A DNA stretch of 64,000 bases from Panagrolaimus kolymaensis (GCA_028622995.1 JAJQJQ010000006.1:1240001-1304000); one strand, 5' to 3'. Shown: positions 1 to 11,831, counted from the stretch's first letter. A program made the numbers and translations. Notes: generated from the sequence alone by a model not told the origin.

Positions 1-1201
1 TTTCGTTTGAACCTTTAATTTTGTAAAGGGAAATAATCTTAGAAGAGCCCAGTTTTATGATTTATTTTTGTGATATCAAAGTGGTCAACCACATACGTCT
101 TAATGTATACAAATTTTCTCTGGTTCACAGTTATTTTAAATTAAATTTTTTTTGATTAAATATTTTTATTAATACAGCAATTTTTTTTACCTCAATTTTT
201 TATAATTTTGCAGAGCGAATATTTTTTTTTACGATGCAAAGAACTTGGTCAGTTTTATGCTCATTATTATTTTCTTTTTTTCCGCCCAACAATTTAAAAC
301 TCTCATTTTTCATTCAACAGTTTTTCTAATTTTAATAATTTTTTTCGTTAATTTAAAAATTTTTTTTAAAAATTAAATTAAAAATGATAAAATTTTGGTA
401 ACGCATAGTCCTTTTTTGCCGCAGTTTTTTTATATAATAAATTCAATCATATTTTTGCTATATCAATTCACAGTTTTCAGCCTGAAAAATTATCCTCCAA
501 AAAAATACAAAAGTTTTTTTTCTTTAGAAATCAGAGAAGTTCGATAAACAGTTATATGCTTTTTTTGTTTTTGCGCACCAATCTTTCCCTTCTTATTTCT
601 TCATTACAGTTTTACAAATTATAATTATTCTTTAAGAATTTTGAACAAAATTTAAAAGGATAAATTTTGGTAACATCTAGGGTTCTTTAACTTCGCAGTT
701 TTCATAAACTAAATCCAGTTTAAATGTTTTTAATAATAAATATTTTTATCTTCCCAAAATTTACAGTTTTTTAATCGAATTATTTTTAAAATTTTGTTGT
801 CTCGCTCCCATGTTTTCTTCCGTTTTGTTTAATCGCCGGCAGTTTAACTAATTTTAATAAATTTGTTTTTAATTTTACAGTTTTTATTTGGAATTAATTA
901 AAAATGATAAAACCTTAGTGAAATACAAATTTGGCATTCTCCAGTTTTCAAAAATTAAACAAATTAATATTAAAGAGATATTTTTGCTGATGGAAGCAAA
1001 TAATTTAAAAACTCAAAAATAAAATAAAAAACGCAATAATGAAATGGTCATTTGCGAAGGTTATCTTTTTTTAAAATTAAATGAGCTTAAAATATTTTTT
1101 TACTTTTGTTTTCCAACATACACCATTTTACTCAGTTTAAAAAACCCATTAAATAATATATCTTCCCAACAAACAAACAAACAAAAAAATATTTTTTTCA
1201 G

Positions 1202-4200
1202 ATGAGTCACCCAGGTTGGGTTATGGTTTCCTTCCTAACAGAATTATTAAGTTCATATGGTGGATTTGGTAAAATTCCATATTCTCCTGGATGTGCAAAT
1301 GATACAGAAGTAATTGATACTTTGCTCAAAGATACTTATAATAAACATTATTTACCTTCATATCCTGTTCGAGTGAGAGTAGATATGTGGGTTCAAGAAG
1401 TCACTGCAGTGAGTGAATTAACACAAGATTTTGAAATTGGTAAGTTCAAAAAGAAACCACCCAGTTTAAAATTATTTTTTTAATATAATACAGTTTTCCA
1501 AAAATCAAAAAAAAAATTGGCAATTATGTTTCAGTTATTTTTTTTTAATTAAAATTACAAAGATTACAGTTATTTTTTTTTCTTCTTTTAGATATTTATA
1601 TTAATGAACGATGGACGGATCCCGCATTAATGTATGATTATATGAATCCATGTAAAACTAATATTTCATTTGATGATAAAGTTTTACAAAAATTATGGAT
1701 CCCCGTGAGTTATATGCGAATACAGTTTTATTAAATATGTCCTGTTGGATCAACTTACAGTTTCTTAAAAAAAATAATTTTCGACAAAAACATACACCAT
1801 TTAAATTTTGAGATTTTTTTTTGAATGATTCTGTTTGTTGATTTTGGTTTAAAACTATAACAATTTTTCATATATTTTTACTCGTTTTACTATAACCGTC
1901 GTTAAAATGAACCTGCAGTTTAATGATTCTTTGTTTAAAAACTTTCCATGCTAAAAATAGCCAAGCAACCAATTCAGCTTTTTTTAACAAAAATTTTGCG
2001 AAAAATTGTTTTAAGATTTTTTCTTTTTTTAAATTAAAAATATTTTTTTGAAAAACCACTCTTTGGATGACAGTTAAAATACCAAAATAATATTAAAAAC
2101 AGTTTAATTTTAATTTAAAATTTAAATTTTTTTAGAACACATGCTTTATTAATTCTAAAACAGCTGCCATTCATGAATCCCCATTTCGTAATGTATTCTT
2201 AATGATTTTTTCTAATGGAACTTTATGGACTAATTATCGTATGAAATTAACGGGGCCATGCGAAATGAATTTAAAGCGATTTCCATTTGGTATGTAAAAA
2301 ATTTAAATTTTAATCGAAGGTGAATTCAAACACCCAGTTTTTATTTTAATCTTTCATTCCAAAAAAATATCCAGTTTTGATAGTAAAAAATGTAAAAAAA
2401 GATTCCAGTTATTTTTTGAATTTCAATCCTTCCATAAAAGGTTGCTTGTGACCAAACCCAACAATCGGACGCAGTTAAAGGGACATAGCTATTTCATGCC
2501 TTTTCAAAAATTTCGATACTGGGGCTGATAGGAACAGTTGGGGCGGCGCGTGTTTGAATTACCGTGTCACTTCTGTCTTACACGGTAATTCAAACACGCG
2601 CCTTACCAAGTGTAACTTTCAGTGCCCGCAAACGAAATTTCAAAAAAGGCATGAAATAGCTATGTCCCTTTAAATGTTTCCAAAATAAAAAATATGATGA
2701 ATTTTTTAGATCAACAAAAATGCTTATTAACCTTTGAAAGTTTTAATTATAATACCGGTGAAGTACGAATGTATTGGACTGAACCATATCCAGTAATGTT
2801 ATTAAAACCCATCGAGCTACCCGATTTTTTATTAGTTAATTTTAGTGTTATCGCTATTGAACAAGTAAGTAAAGCTTCCTTGTTTTTTTTAATACCAAAA
2901 AATAAATTAATTCTTTATAAAATTTTCCCTCGTATTCAGTTTTTTCAATAATTTTTTTAAATCCAACCACCAAAATAGTAGACAGTTAATTGAAAACTAA
3001 ACTTAAAATTCTAAAAAAAAGAAAAAGATATCAAAGGCTTATTACAGTTTTCATTTATTTTTATTTAACACAAAACATTAACTTTTTGTTGCCTGGACCA
3101 GGCCTCTTCCTTCGGCCCGTCCAGCCCGGCCCGGCCCGGCCCGCGGGCCGGGCCGAAAATTTTCAAAACGGGCTGGGCCGAACATTTTCAGCATAATAAA
3201 AAAAAACCAAAGGGGATACCAAGGCAAAAAAAATAGGGCCCGCGGGCCGGCCCAGGGCCGGGCCCATTTTGGACGGGCCGAGGCCGGGCCGGGCCGGCAA
3301 AACCCGGCCCGTGGAAGAGGCCTGGCCTGGACTCAGTTTTTTCGGTAATTTTGAAATTACAGTTTTAGCTTTAAATAAAAAAAATATTTGCTAACTTAAA
3401 GGGACATAGCTATTTCATGCCTTTTTTGAAATTTCGTTTGCGGGCACTGCAAGTTACACTTGGTAAGGCGCGTGTTTGAATTACCGTGTAAGACAGAAGT
3501 GACACGGTAATTCAAACACGCGCCGCCCCGACTGTTCCTATCAGCCCCAGTATCGAAATTTTTGAAAAGGCATGAAATAGCTATGTCCCTTTAATGTTTT
3601 CAAATTTTACAAAGCACCTTAGACACTGACAGTTTAAATTTTGAAAAATTAAAAAAAATTATGAAAAAAAAGAAGGGGTGCAGTTAAAAATTTTTTCACT
3701 ATAGCCGCCTATCTTCATTCAGTTTTCTTAATTTTTCTAAAAATGAAATAATGAAAATAATTCGATTGCAGTTTTATTTACTTTTATTCTTAATTAAATA
3801 AGTTTCATCATCTCATCGCAATCAGTTTTTTCCTACAAAATCATTTTGCAATTTGCAGTTTTAACTTTAAATTAATATTTATCAATTTAATATTATTTAC
3901 TCGAATTTGATTTTTTTAAAAATAGAGCATAAGTGCAAAATAAATATCAGTTTTTAAAATTTTTTAAAGAAATTTCAAAACCAAGAAGTTAATAAAATAA
4001 TTTTTGAGAACCCACATTTTATGTAATTACAACACAGTTTAATTTAGAAACACTACGTGAAAAATCACTGCGGTTTTTAGTAATATTAAAAAAAAAATTT
4101 TATCTTGCTTTACAGTTTCAATAAATAAATAAAACAAAAAACATAATATTTTATAAAACACAAAACTTAATAAATTTGTAATAAAATTTTTATAATTTTA

Positions 4201-7200
4201 TGAGATACTTCCTTCTAGCTGCTACAGTTTTAAAAATTTTGATATTATTTTATTTTATTTTTTCAGATGTACCCCGCAGGATGGTGGGATGAATTAACCG
4301 TGGCATTTATATTTAAACGCCGATATGGATGGTATATTTTACAGGGATATGTTCCAACTATAACCACAATATTTATTAGTTGGATTAGCTTTTATTTGGG
4401 GCCACGGTATCCGATACAAACATCCTAACTCAGTTTTAAAAAATATTTTTAAAAATTTTTTTAGTGCAATTCCCGCTCGAACTATGCTTGGAGTAAATAG
4501 TCTTTTAGCGATGACCTTTCAATTCGGTAATATTATTCGAAATTTGCCCAGAGTTAGTTATGTTAAAGCCATAGGTAAGAAACGAGGCAATTAAAACTCA
4601 GTTTAAACCCACAAAAAAAATTTTTTTCAGATGTTTGGATGCTCTCAGGAATGATGTTTATTTTTTTAAGTTTATTAGAACTTGCAGTTGTTGGATTTAT
4701 GTGTCGAAATGAGGGAATTCCACGAAGGATAAGTCCGAAAAAGAGATCATTTGAAAATGAAGAATTTGCATGGAAAGAAATGCCTAGTCCTCGAATAGGT
4801 TTAAGACAATTTTGGGTTGATAAACGATGTTCTTCGTTGAAAAATAATAATGAAGTAAGTTTCTAAAAAAAAATTGAAAGAAATGGTTAAAAATTAAAAT
4901 GTCAAATTTCTGGACAGTTTTTTTTTCTTCTCTAAATTATGAGTTTAAAAATGTAAATTTTAAGTTTACAACCCCTGTTTTCAATTGTTTCAGTTTTATT
5001 TTTTTAAATTATTTCTTTTGAAAGTATATTTCAAAGATTTTAAAATTTAAAAAAAGTTTTTATCGTGATAAAATAAATTGCAGTTTTATCTTTCAAATGA
5101 ATTAAAAATATTTTTTAAATATCGTTGTGAACATTTTCGAACACCAGAAATGCAAGCGATTGATTGTTGGGCAAAATAAAATGTGTCAAAAAGTGAAGAG
5201 ACAATGTCTAAAAAAATTCTCGTTATTAACAAAAAACTAAAAGTTACAGTTAAAAATAATTTTATCAAAGATTTTTTATAGTTTTACAAACAAAAAAAAT
5301 CTGCGACAGCTATTACCAAAATCCAGTTTTTTTGTATGGTATGATGCAAAGAATCCATCGTCAATATATGGTTTTCAGTTTTAAATAAATACGAAAATTA
5401 AATATAAAAAAATTTTTCCCGATAAAGCATAATATTTTTTGCTCAGTTTTTTATTCCTCCTAAAGCAACGTATGACAGTTTTATATTTGCTGCATCATAG
5501 CTAGCTATAAAAAAAAGTTACAGTTTTTTCTCATAAAAATAAATGTTTCGGAAACAATTTCTGCAACGCCATATTAAAGTTAAATTTTAATAATTTTATG
5601 AAACGCGATGAACGAGAAACAGTTTAAAGAAAAAAAATCTTACGAAATTTTCCATCTCCAAATAAATCTGCCAGTTTTAATAAATAAATAAAAAATAAAG
5701 TTTAAAAAAGAGGTGAATTGAAGAAGGCAGTTTAATCAAAAAAAATTAAATATTTTCTCAGTTTTATAAATTAATAATAGTTTCAGTTGCAAGAAGATCG
5801 ACCAGGTTCACCATTAAATTTCAATTCAGGTGGACCATTGCAAATTGAAACCAACCCATCTGGTCCATGCACCCTTCCATCGATGCCACATCGAAGGCAT
5901 CAAAAAAATTGTTTCATTCGATTTCATCATCGAATTAAACAAATGTTTAAAAAAATTACTCCTGAAAAGGTGGATAAATATAGTGCTATCATGTTTCCAA
6001 CAGCATATTTTTTGTTTAATGCTTTGTAAGTTTTTTTGTTTGTTTGTTTTTTTCCCAAGTTTTAAAAGACATGAAGTTGGTCCAGTTAAAAATAAAAAAT
6101 GGCACGAAGGCTGAACACAGTTTTAAAAATTGCATGAAAAGGTTCCATTCAGTTTTAAAGGGACATAGCTATTTCATGCCTTTTTTGAAATTTCGTTTGC
6201 GGGCACTGCAAGTTACACTTGGTAAGGCGCGTGTTTGAATTACCGTGTAAGACAGAAGTGACACGGTAATTCAAACACGCGCCGCCCCAACTGTTTCTAT
6301 CAGCCCCAGTATCGAAATTTTTGAAAAGGCATGAAATAGCTATGTCCCTTTAAATAGCTTTGAAAAAATATAAAAAATCTTGCATTTTTTTTTCTAACAG
6401 TATTTTTTACTTACAAGTAGGGTGGACCGGGTAGATCTACCAGTAGATTCTACCGGTAGATCTACCGGTAGATCTACCGAAATCTACCGAAAAAATTTTC
6501 CAATCTACCGAAATCTACCGCGCCACCAAAATTTAAAAAAAGACGTTCTCGGAGTTTTTTAAGCGAAAGTTATGAATTAGCAGGTTCTAAAATGCATAAA
6601 AACGATGTTTTCTCTATTTCCGAAAATTTTTGAATTTTTTTAACAGGGGAGAGTTTATGATAGGAAAGTAATAGCTTGGTCCACCCTGTTGAAAAATTGA
6701 AATTTTTTTAAAAGTTTGCAAAACCTATTTTTGTGCCCAAAAATAGCCTTATATCCTTAATTTTGTATTCCTTGATTCAAAATCCCTTTCTTTTCGAATT
6801 TTGGACTTGCGGTAGATTTCAGTAGATCTACCGGTAGATCCACCGGTAGATCTACCGGTAGATCTACCGATTTTTCAATCTACCGGTAGATCGGTCCACC
6901 CTACTTACAAGAAAAATAAACAATGCCAAAAAAGCGTACGTGGTTTTCAGTTTATAAAATACAAGAAAAAAATTTGAATATCCAGTTTTAATAGATTTTG
7001 AAAAATGCAAAGTTCCTAAATTTTTTAAACTTTTTTTACAAAATTAAACAAAGCCTTAAAATTTTATGGTAATTCTGAGCGATGTGATCCGCAAGCAATA
7101 TTATTCAGTTTTTTAAAAAAATCTTTTAATACCATAAAAAAGCCTAACTCTTATTTGCCTTTGAAATTATGGCTAACTATTTTTAACCATCCAATAAATT

Positions 7201-7427
7201 ACTAAACCATGCAACAGTTTTTTTTAATTAAGAAACCAAAATTTCCTGCTGATGAAAGCTTTTATAGAGAAAAAAAATGTTTCTTAAAAATTAAGCAAAA
7301 ATTTTAAAACAAACAACTTCAAATTTCAGTTAAAACTATTATTTAAAAATAAATAAAATAATTTTTCAGTTATTGGAGTTATTACCTCACAGATCTATCA
7401 TCCGTTGATGAAGTTGTAATTACATAA
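1202..7427 (+). CDS. Cys-loop ligand-gated anion channel (LGC family)
   Basis: Exons read from splice sites and phase: 1202-1439, 1592-1704, 2136-2289, 2710-2864, 4267-4406, 4465-4574, 4631-4854, 5787-6025, 7370-7427; about 476 aa. The extracellular domain has the Cys-loop (C, 13 residues, C) formed across the exon 3/4 junction with the family's F-P. M1 follows [16 protein letters not shown]2 reads [18 protein letters not shown]; its PAR triplet is the hallmark of anion-selective (GABA/glycine/glutamate-type) channels. M3 follows DVWMLSG and M4 ([20 protein letters not shown]) spans the last intron. The ligand cannot be told. The ATG at 1202 directly follows a TTTTTTCAG acceptor and no signal peptide precedes the ligand domain, so upstream exons probably lie left of the window. 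A coding-like stretch at 5084-5180 is left out because it runs into a stop and exons 7 and 9 join in phase without it. Confidence 0.88.
2475..2673. mobile_element. 191-bp TTAA foldback MITE, copy 1
   Basis: The element at 2479-2669 is flanked by TTAA on both sides (2475-2478, 2670-2673). It has long terminal inverted repeats beginning AGGGACATAGCTATTTCATG and an inner hairpin around GGTAATTCAAACACGCG, so most of it folds back on itself. It has no coding capacity. The TTAA target duplication fits a piggyBac-type non-autonomous element. It lies in an intron of the channel gene, in the inverse orientation to the other two copies. Confidence 0.85.
3092..3330. mobile_element. GC-rich inverted-repeat element
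   Basis: A 240-bp GC-rich island in an AT-rich intron. Its ends are inverted: CCAGGCCTCTTCC near the left end and GGAAGAGGCCTGG at the right. The interior is runs of GGCCCG/GGGCCGGGCC on both strands. No clear target duplication was found, so the transposon class is open; the layout resembles the two hAT-like elements elsewhere in this window. Confidence 0.6.
3396..3594. mobile_element. 191-bp TTAA foldback MITE, copy 2
   Basis: Same family and same 191-bp length (3400-3590) as the element at 2479, in the opposite orientation, with TTAA at 3396-3399 and 3591-3594. It lies in the same intron of the channel gene. The near-identity of the copies points to recent activity. Confidence 0.85.
6155..6353. 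mobile_element. 191-bp TTAA foldback MITE, copy 3
   Basis: Third copy, 6159-6349, flanked by TTAA, in the same orientation as copy 2 and differing from it at only a few bases. It lies in the last intron of the channel gene. Confidence 0.85.
6410..6911. mobile_element. hAT-like MITE with GGTAGATCTACC palindrome repeats
   Basis: The element at 6418-6903 (486 bp) is flanked by an exact 8-bp direct repeat CTTACAAG (6410-6417, 6904-6911). Terminal inverted repeats are TAGGGTGGACCG. An 8-bp duplication with TAGGG ends fits the hAT superfamily. The subterminal regions are tandem copies of the self-complementary GGTAGATCTACC. No transposase is encoded. Confidence 0.82.
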
Positions 7428-8253
7428 CCATTTTTTTATTCAATAAAATAATTTTTTTCCATAAGTTTTTTCTTTTTAAAATTAGTTTTAAAAGTTTAAT
7501 TATGCTCTGTATTTTTTGTATAAATAAAAACAAATAAATGTCTTTCAAATAAAAACATTTTATCAAAAACAAAATTCCTGGAGCAGTTAAATAAAATTTG
7601 CTAAAAAAAGTTTAAATAAACATGATGGGAAGAAATTAAAGAAAATTTAGAAACCGGCAAATTTAAAGTTAACACAGTTAAAATATTTTTTGAGAAGATT
7701 GGTCGTTTTTTAATATTATTATTCTTTTTTCGATATAACGATCATCAGCCAATTACGAATTCAGTTATTTAAAAAATTTAGATCACGATGATGATTGTCT
7801 GATGAAAAAATTGTAGACAGTTTATTTTTTAAAAACCTTTTTTTGTTTTTTACATCAAAGAAACAAAAAATCCATAAACAAAATGGCAAAAGTAAAATAT
7901 TAAAGAGATCGAGGAATTTGTAGGTAGGCGTTATTATAAAAAATAAATAAAAGAGAAAGAAAGAAAAAATGTAACAATCGTTGATGATTGTGCTTTAACG
8001 GCATCTAGGATTTGAAAGTAAATGTTTCACAAAAAAAGCAGTTTCCCAAACAAAACAAAAAAGAAGCATGCAAAAATGCTTCAAAAAAATTTTCATTTGT
8101 TTTCTTTTCTTTATTATTATGTTAATTTTGTTCATCTTTTGCACACAAATTACAACCATGAAAAACGTATAAAAGGCATGAAAATCCATCACAATTACAA
8201 TTCAACTTTGTCAGTGACAAGTGACTGCTGCTGCTGTTCTCTGCTCTCTCATC
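7428..8253. other. Intergenic region
   Basis: 3' flank of the channel gene, with the last members of the CAGTTT array (about 7584, 7675, 7760, 7816), then AT-rich promoter DNA of the next gene. No gene seen. Confidence 0.6.
8168..8174 (+). promoter_or_regulatory. TATA box
   Basis: TATAAAA 80 bp upstream of the ATG at 8254, followed about 30 bp later by an initiator-like TCAGTG. It suits a strongly expressed gene with a short 5' UTR. Confidence 0.6.
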
Positions 8254-9505
8254 ATGCCAAATCCTCCGCCAAAAGAAGATACATGGGCTTTTCAACCTAT
8301 TGGTGCTCCATTTCCTGACAATCCAGTAAAGGCAATGGGCCAACAAAACCAGTATGTTGCTCTTTGGTACAAACATGGTAAACCTATCCATGGTATGTTT
8401 TTTTACTTTTATGCTTTTCCTTCTTTTCATTTGTTTGTTTTTCAGGTCGTGCTTGGAACAACGCTGGAGTTGTTGAATGTTCATTCCCTTATCTCAAGGC
8501 CGAACTCACTGGTGCTAAAGATCTTGGTGGTCAAATTCAAATCCTCCAATACAAAGGCGACCACAACAATCTTGGTTACTGGTACGAATGGATCAAATAC
8601 AAAGATCGCTTTGAAAAATCCGATGAACGTCAACTTCTCAAGTGTGGTGATTCACTTCCTATCTTTTGGAAAGATCGTGCTGGTGGTCCTCTTGTTGGTT
8701 TTCTCGACAACAAAACTGAAGAAGCTCGCTTCTCTCATGATGGCGTCGCTGAAAATGTAAGCTTATTATGATTTGAAACTTTTAATAACTTAAATTTTTA
8801 GATCACTGGTACTAGCCTTGGAGAAATGTACATCATCGTTCGTAACACCAAAGGAGGTCCACCATTCTGTGAATGTTCCACTTGCTCCAAGAAACCTCCA
8901 CCACCAGGTCCTCGTGTCATGCTCAACGAATGGATGGATATCCGCGCTGGTGATGCATTCCCTACTCGTCCACTTGTCAAAGCTCTTGGAAAAACTCTTG
9001 ATACGGTTGGTGGCCAGAATCCTGATCAATACGTTGCTCTTTGGTATCAACAAGGTGAACCTGTTTGTGGTCGTATCTGGAATGAAGGTGGAAAGGTAAG
9101 TTGTTTTGTCATAAATTCATATTTGCTTTGTATAAATTTTTTTAGGTCGCTGCTAACTTTGGATGGTTCAACAACGAATACAAAGCAAACATTGGCTCGA
9201 TTCAAGTCCTCGTTGAACTCTCAGATCAAGTTCGTGGTTTCGACTACGCATGGAAGCCATTCAAGGAAGCTGCTGTTTTTGGTGAAAAAGAATGGCATCC
9301 TGTTCACGTTGATTACCACAAAGGTGATATCTCTCCATGCGTCTTGAACGTTGAAGGTGGAAAACAAATTCTTGGAAAGGTCGATGTCCGCAATGAACGT
9401 GCCACCGTCGCATTCAATGGTAAAGAACATATCTTCGTTGGTCCAACCGTTCATCCATTCATGGTTTTATGCCGCAAAGCCCGTCCTGGCCATAAATTTG
9501 ACTAG
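8254..9505 (+). CDS. DM9-like tandem-repeat protein
   Basis: Four exons in consistent phase: 8254-8392, 8446-8756, 8802-9095, 9146-9505; 367 aa. No signal peptide or membrane segment, so probably cytosolic. The protein is two copies of a module of about 170 aa. Each begins with a W-rich stretch, then QYVALWY-(K/Q)-x-GxP-x-x-GR-x-WN. The second copy adds [15 protein letters not shown] and a QVLVEL strand. This resembles DM9 (DUF3421) repeats, known from invertebrate lectin-like and immune proteins, but the match is from memory of the pattern and may only be distant. A linker near residues 166-187 has CECSTC then PPPPGP. An AATAAA lies 41 bp after the stop (9546-9551). Codon use is cleaner and more GC-rich than in its neighbours, which with the TATA box suggests high expression. 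Confidence 0.88.
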
Positions 9506-10609
9506 TTTTATGTTTGTAATTTTATGTGTGTAATTTTATGTGTGTAATAAATATTTAATTTATATTTGTGTTTGTGTTTACTTTTGAAAAAGGAAAGAAG
9601 TGGAAGAAGCAATATTTTTTCATGTTTTGTTGTTATTTCTGACTTGAAATATTGTCTTTTGATGTCCTCTTTATCTTATTGGCAAAACTTGATCTTTTCA
9701 GTTGCATTTTTGTTTATGAAAAGACGTTTATTTCTAAAACCTTTATTTTTTTGAAATGAGTGTCTGCACTTTGAACCTTAAAAAATTAGAAGAAGTTCAT
9801 TAATCAGTTAATTATTTTTAAGGAAAAAAGATAAAGAAGATTAAACGATCAAGAATTGGACAGTTTTAGAATATTTCTTGAAATATTAATATCAAGATTG
9901 CAAAAGCAATTTACTTTCAATTAGCAAGACATGAAAAAAGTTGGCTTTCTTGCATCCATTTTGATTCACCTATTTTTTTTAAATGTGCTTGAAACTTTTG
10001 CGTATTAATTTTAATTAAATCCAGCTTTATCGCGTGATTCAAAGTCTCAAAATACCCAGAATTATTATAAACAAAAACCATATCCAATTAGTTTTTTTTG
10101 TTGATGTTTGATCAGACAAAAACTAAAAATAGAAAAGCTTCACAAATAAAGTTTCTATTAAAACAAAAAATTTTTGTGAACTTTGTCCTTCTATTTTTTT
10201 TAACTTACTTACCTTCCAATCAACACACATAAATATTTACAAACAAAACAAACATATTTTTTATGGTTCAAACAAATAATTCAATTAACTCGTCACTTTA
10301 CTTTTCTCTCCATCGCAAAAAAAAAAACACCGATCTTATGTGTTTTTTTGTTAATAGTTTGACATAGAAAAAAATGAATGGGTTTCTATCTTTGATTGTT
10401 ATTTGTCAACGAGAGTGGTGACAATAATAAATTTTAATTTGATTGTTTTGCATTGTTATAATTATGGCAAAAATAAACAACCATAATTGAAAAGTTCAAA
10501 AACAACTAAAACCCTTTAAATATTGAATGGGAAAATTGTAAAATTTAACATTCGTCTTTTTTTATCAACTCCACCAATAATTTTCTTAAGATTTTTTTCA
10601 TACAAAAAA
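9506..10609. other. Intergenic region
   Basis: AT-rich spacer holding the poly(A) signal of the upstream gene, a few isolated CAGTT copies (about 9805, 9861) and no convincing open reading frame. Confidence 0.6.
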
Positions 10610-10845
10610 ATGTTTGCCAATAATTGCCTCTTCGCTCTTTTTGTTTTATTTGTTTTCATTATTCAACTTTCGATTGCCATGCCTCAAAATTATGGAAGCA
10701 GTTATGGAACTTTAAGTGATCCAGCTTTTAATGGAGGCTCATATTCTTGTAAGTTTTATCTTTTGTGGAAACATTCAAAAATATATTATTTATTTATTTT
10801 TTAGCTTGGCAAGATGGCATCGTTCTTCATCTTGTTGGACGTTAG
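10610..10845 (+). CDS. Short secreted peptide precursor, possible amidated neuropeptide
   Basis: Two exons, 10610-10748 and 10805-10845, in phase; 59 aa. Residues 1-23 form a signal peptide with a strongly hydrophobic core (LFALFVLFVFIIQLSIA). The mature part is about 36 aa, rich in Gly, Ser and Tyr, without Cys, and ends SSWQDGIVLHLVGR. The terminal Gly-Arg could serve as an amidation signal after removal of Arg, as in many nematode NLP precursors. There is no internal dibasic site, so a single product is likely. I do not recognise the family. It could also be a secreted cuticle or antimicrobial peptide. Confidence 0.65.
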
Positions 10846-11831
10846 GTTTCCAAAGCTATAATCCTTTGTAAAAATTGTAAATATTTGACAAAGCGGTGTC
10901 TTCACTTCATAAATGCCCGATCTCAATTGTTGCAAAAAAAAAAAATGGTCAGATAATTTAAATAATTTCTGTTTAATTTTTTTAATTGAATTACAAATTG
11001 TTTATATATGGTTTAATAAAATTTTCATAGAAATAAACAAACAATTTACAAATAATCTTTTTTTTAGTCGCCAAAAAATATGCAGAAATTTCCTTTTTTT
11101 ATTTTGATTTTTTTAAATTAAATAAAATGCTAATACCTAAAAAAGTTATCAAAGTTTAAAAAAGGGTAAATTAAAAAAAAACTCGAGAAAAGGGTTATGA
11201 TGGTTTTTTGATCGCAGTTACAAACATTCTGATTGTGTCTTCCTGACCCTTGTAAACCATAATTATTTATATTTATAGTTTGTTAATATTAAATGAAATA
11301 AAAGTGTAACTTCTGTGAATTTAAAAAGTTATTACAAATGTTTATTTTATTAAACGCTATTTTTTTCATTTCCAAAAAAATGAATACCTTCACGATCTTT
11401 TTGATACGCTATCGATGTTGTTGGTGCATCACTCTGTAAGATTTCAGAAACAATTGTTTCAAAAAATGATAAAAATCATTTCTCTCAATTTTTCTTGAAA
11501 TCAATTAAAAACATCTTGTTTTTCTCATTATTTGATCCGGAAAGAAAATAACATAATAAATTATTGCTCATTACCGATAAATTATTTGCGCAAGATTATT
11601 AATTTGTGATTTGTTTGATCAGCGGTTGTAGTAGCTGCTTTTCTTGTATCTTTCCAGAAAAAATCCATGTTATTATTTTTGTAATTCACTAAAAATAAGC
11701 AAAAACATGTTTTTTTAATTTTTAACAATGATTTCTTCCAAATCCAAATGACTATAAAAGGGGCTTAAATTTTCATTATTAGCATCAGTTTTTCAATCAA
11801 CTGTCTTTTCTTCAACTCATAAATTTCAATT
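10846..11831. other. Intergenic region
   Basis: AT-rich spacer with a second short promoter near its right end. No gene recognised. Confidence 0.55.
11753..11759 (+). promoter_or_regulatory. TATA box
   Basis: TATAAAA 79 bp upstream of the ATG at 11832, in almost the same geometry as the TATA box of the gene at 8254. Confidence 0.6.

Larger units (their letters stand above)
1..7820 (+). repeat. CAGTTT motif array, domain A
   Basis: By eye I count about 75 copies of CAGTT[T/A], nearly all on the + strand, from position 49 to about 7816. Examples: 49, 249, 318, 422, 472, 607, 763, 878, 1488, 2335, 3044, 3719, 3948, 5323, 5376, 5520, 6982, 7106, 7213. They sit in introns and flanks of the channel gene, not in its exons. 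The reverse form AACTG is nearly absent outside the foldback elements. Many copies are followed by 25-40 nt of A/T and then a less AT-rich stretch that runs up to the next copy. The array stops before the gene at 8254. The function is unknown; the findings discuss a piRNA-locus hypothesis. Confidence 0.75.

Noticed and set aside
5084..5180. Possible extra exon of the channel gene ([20 protein letters not shown])
   Set aside because: It begins at one of the CAGTTT copies, runs into TAA without a GT donor, and the flanking exons already join in phase.
1..7820. CAGTTT copies as decoy 3' splice sites or a CRISPR-like array
   Set aside because: Spacing is irregular, sequences between copies are unrelated and variable in length, and in domain B the motif is antisense to the gene, so neither splicing nor CRISPR explains it.
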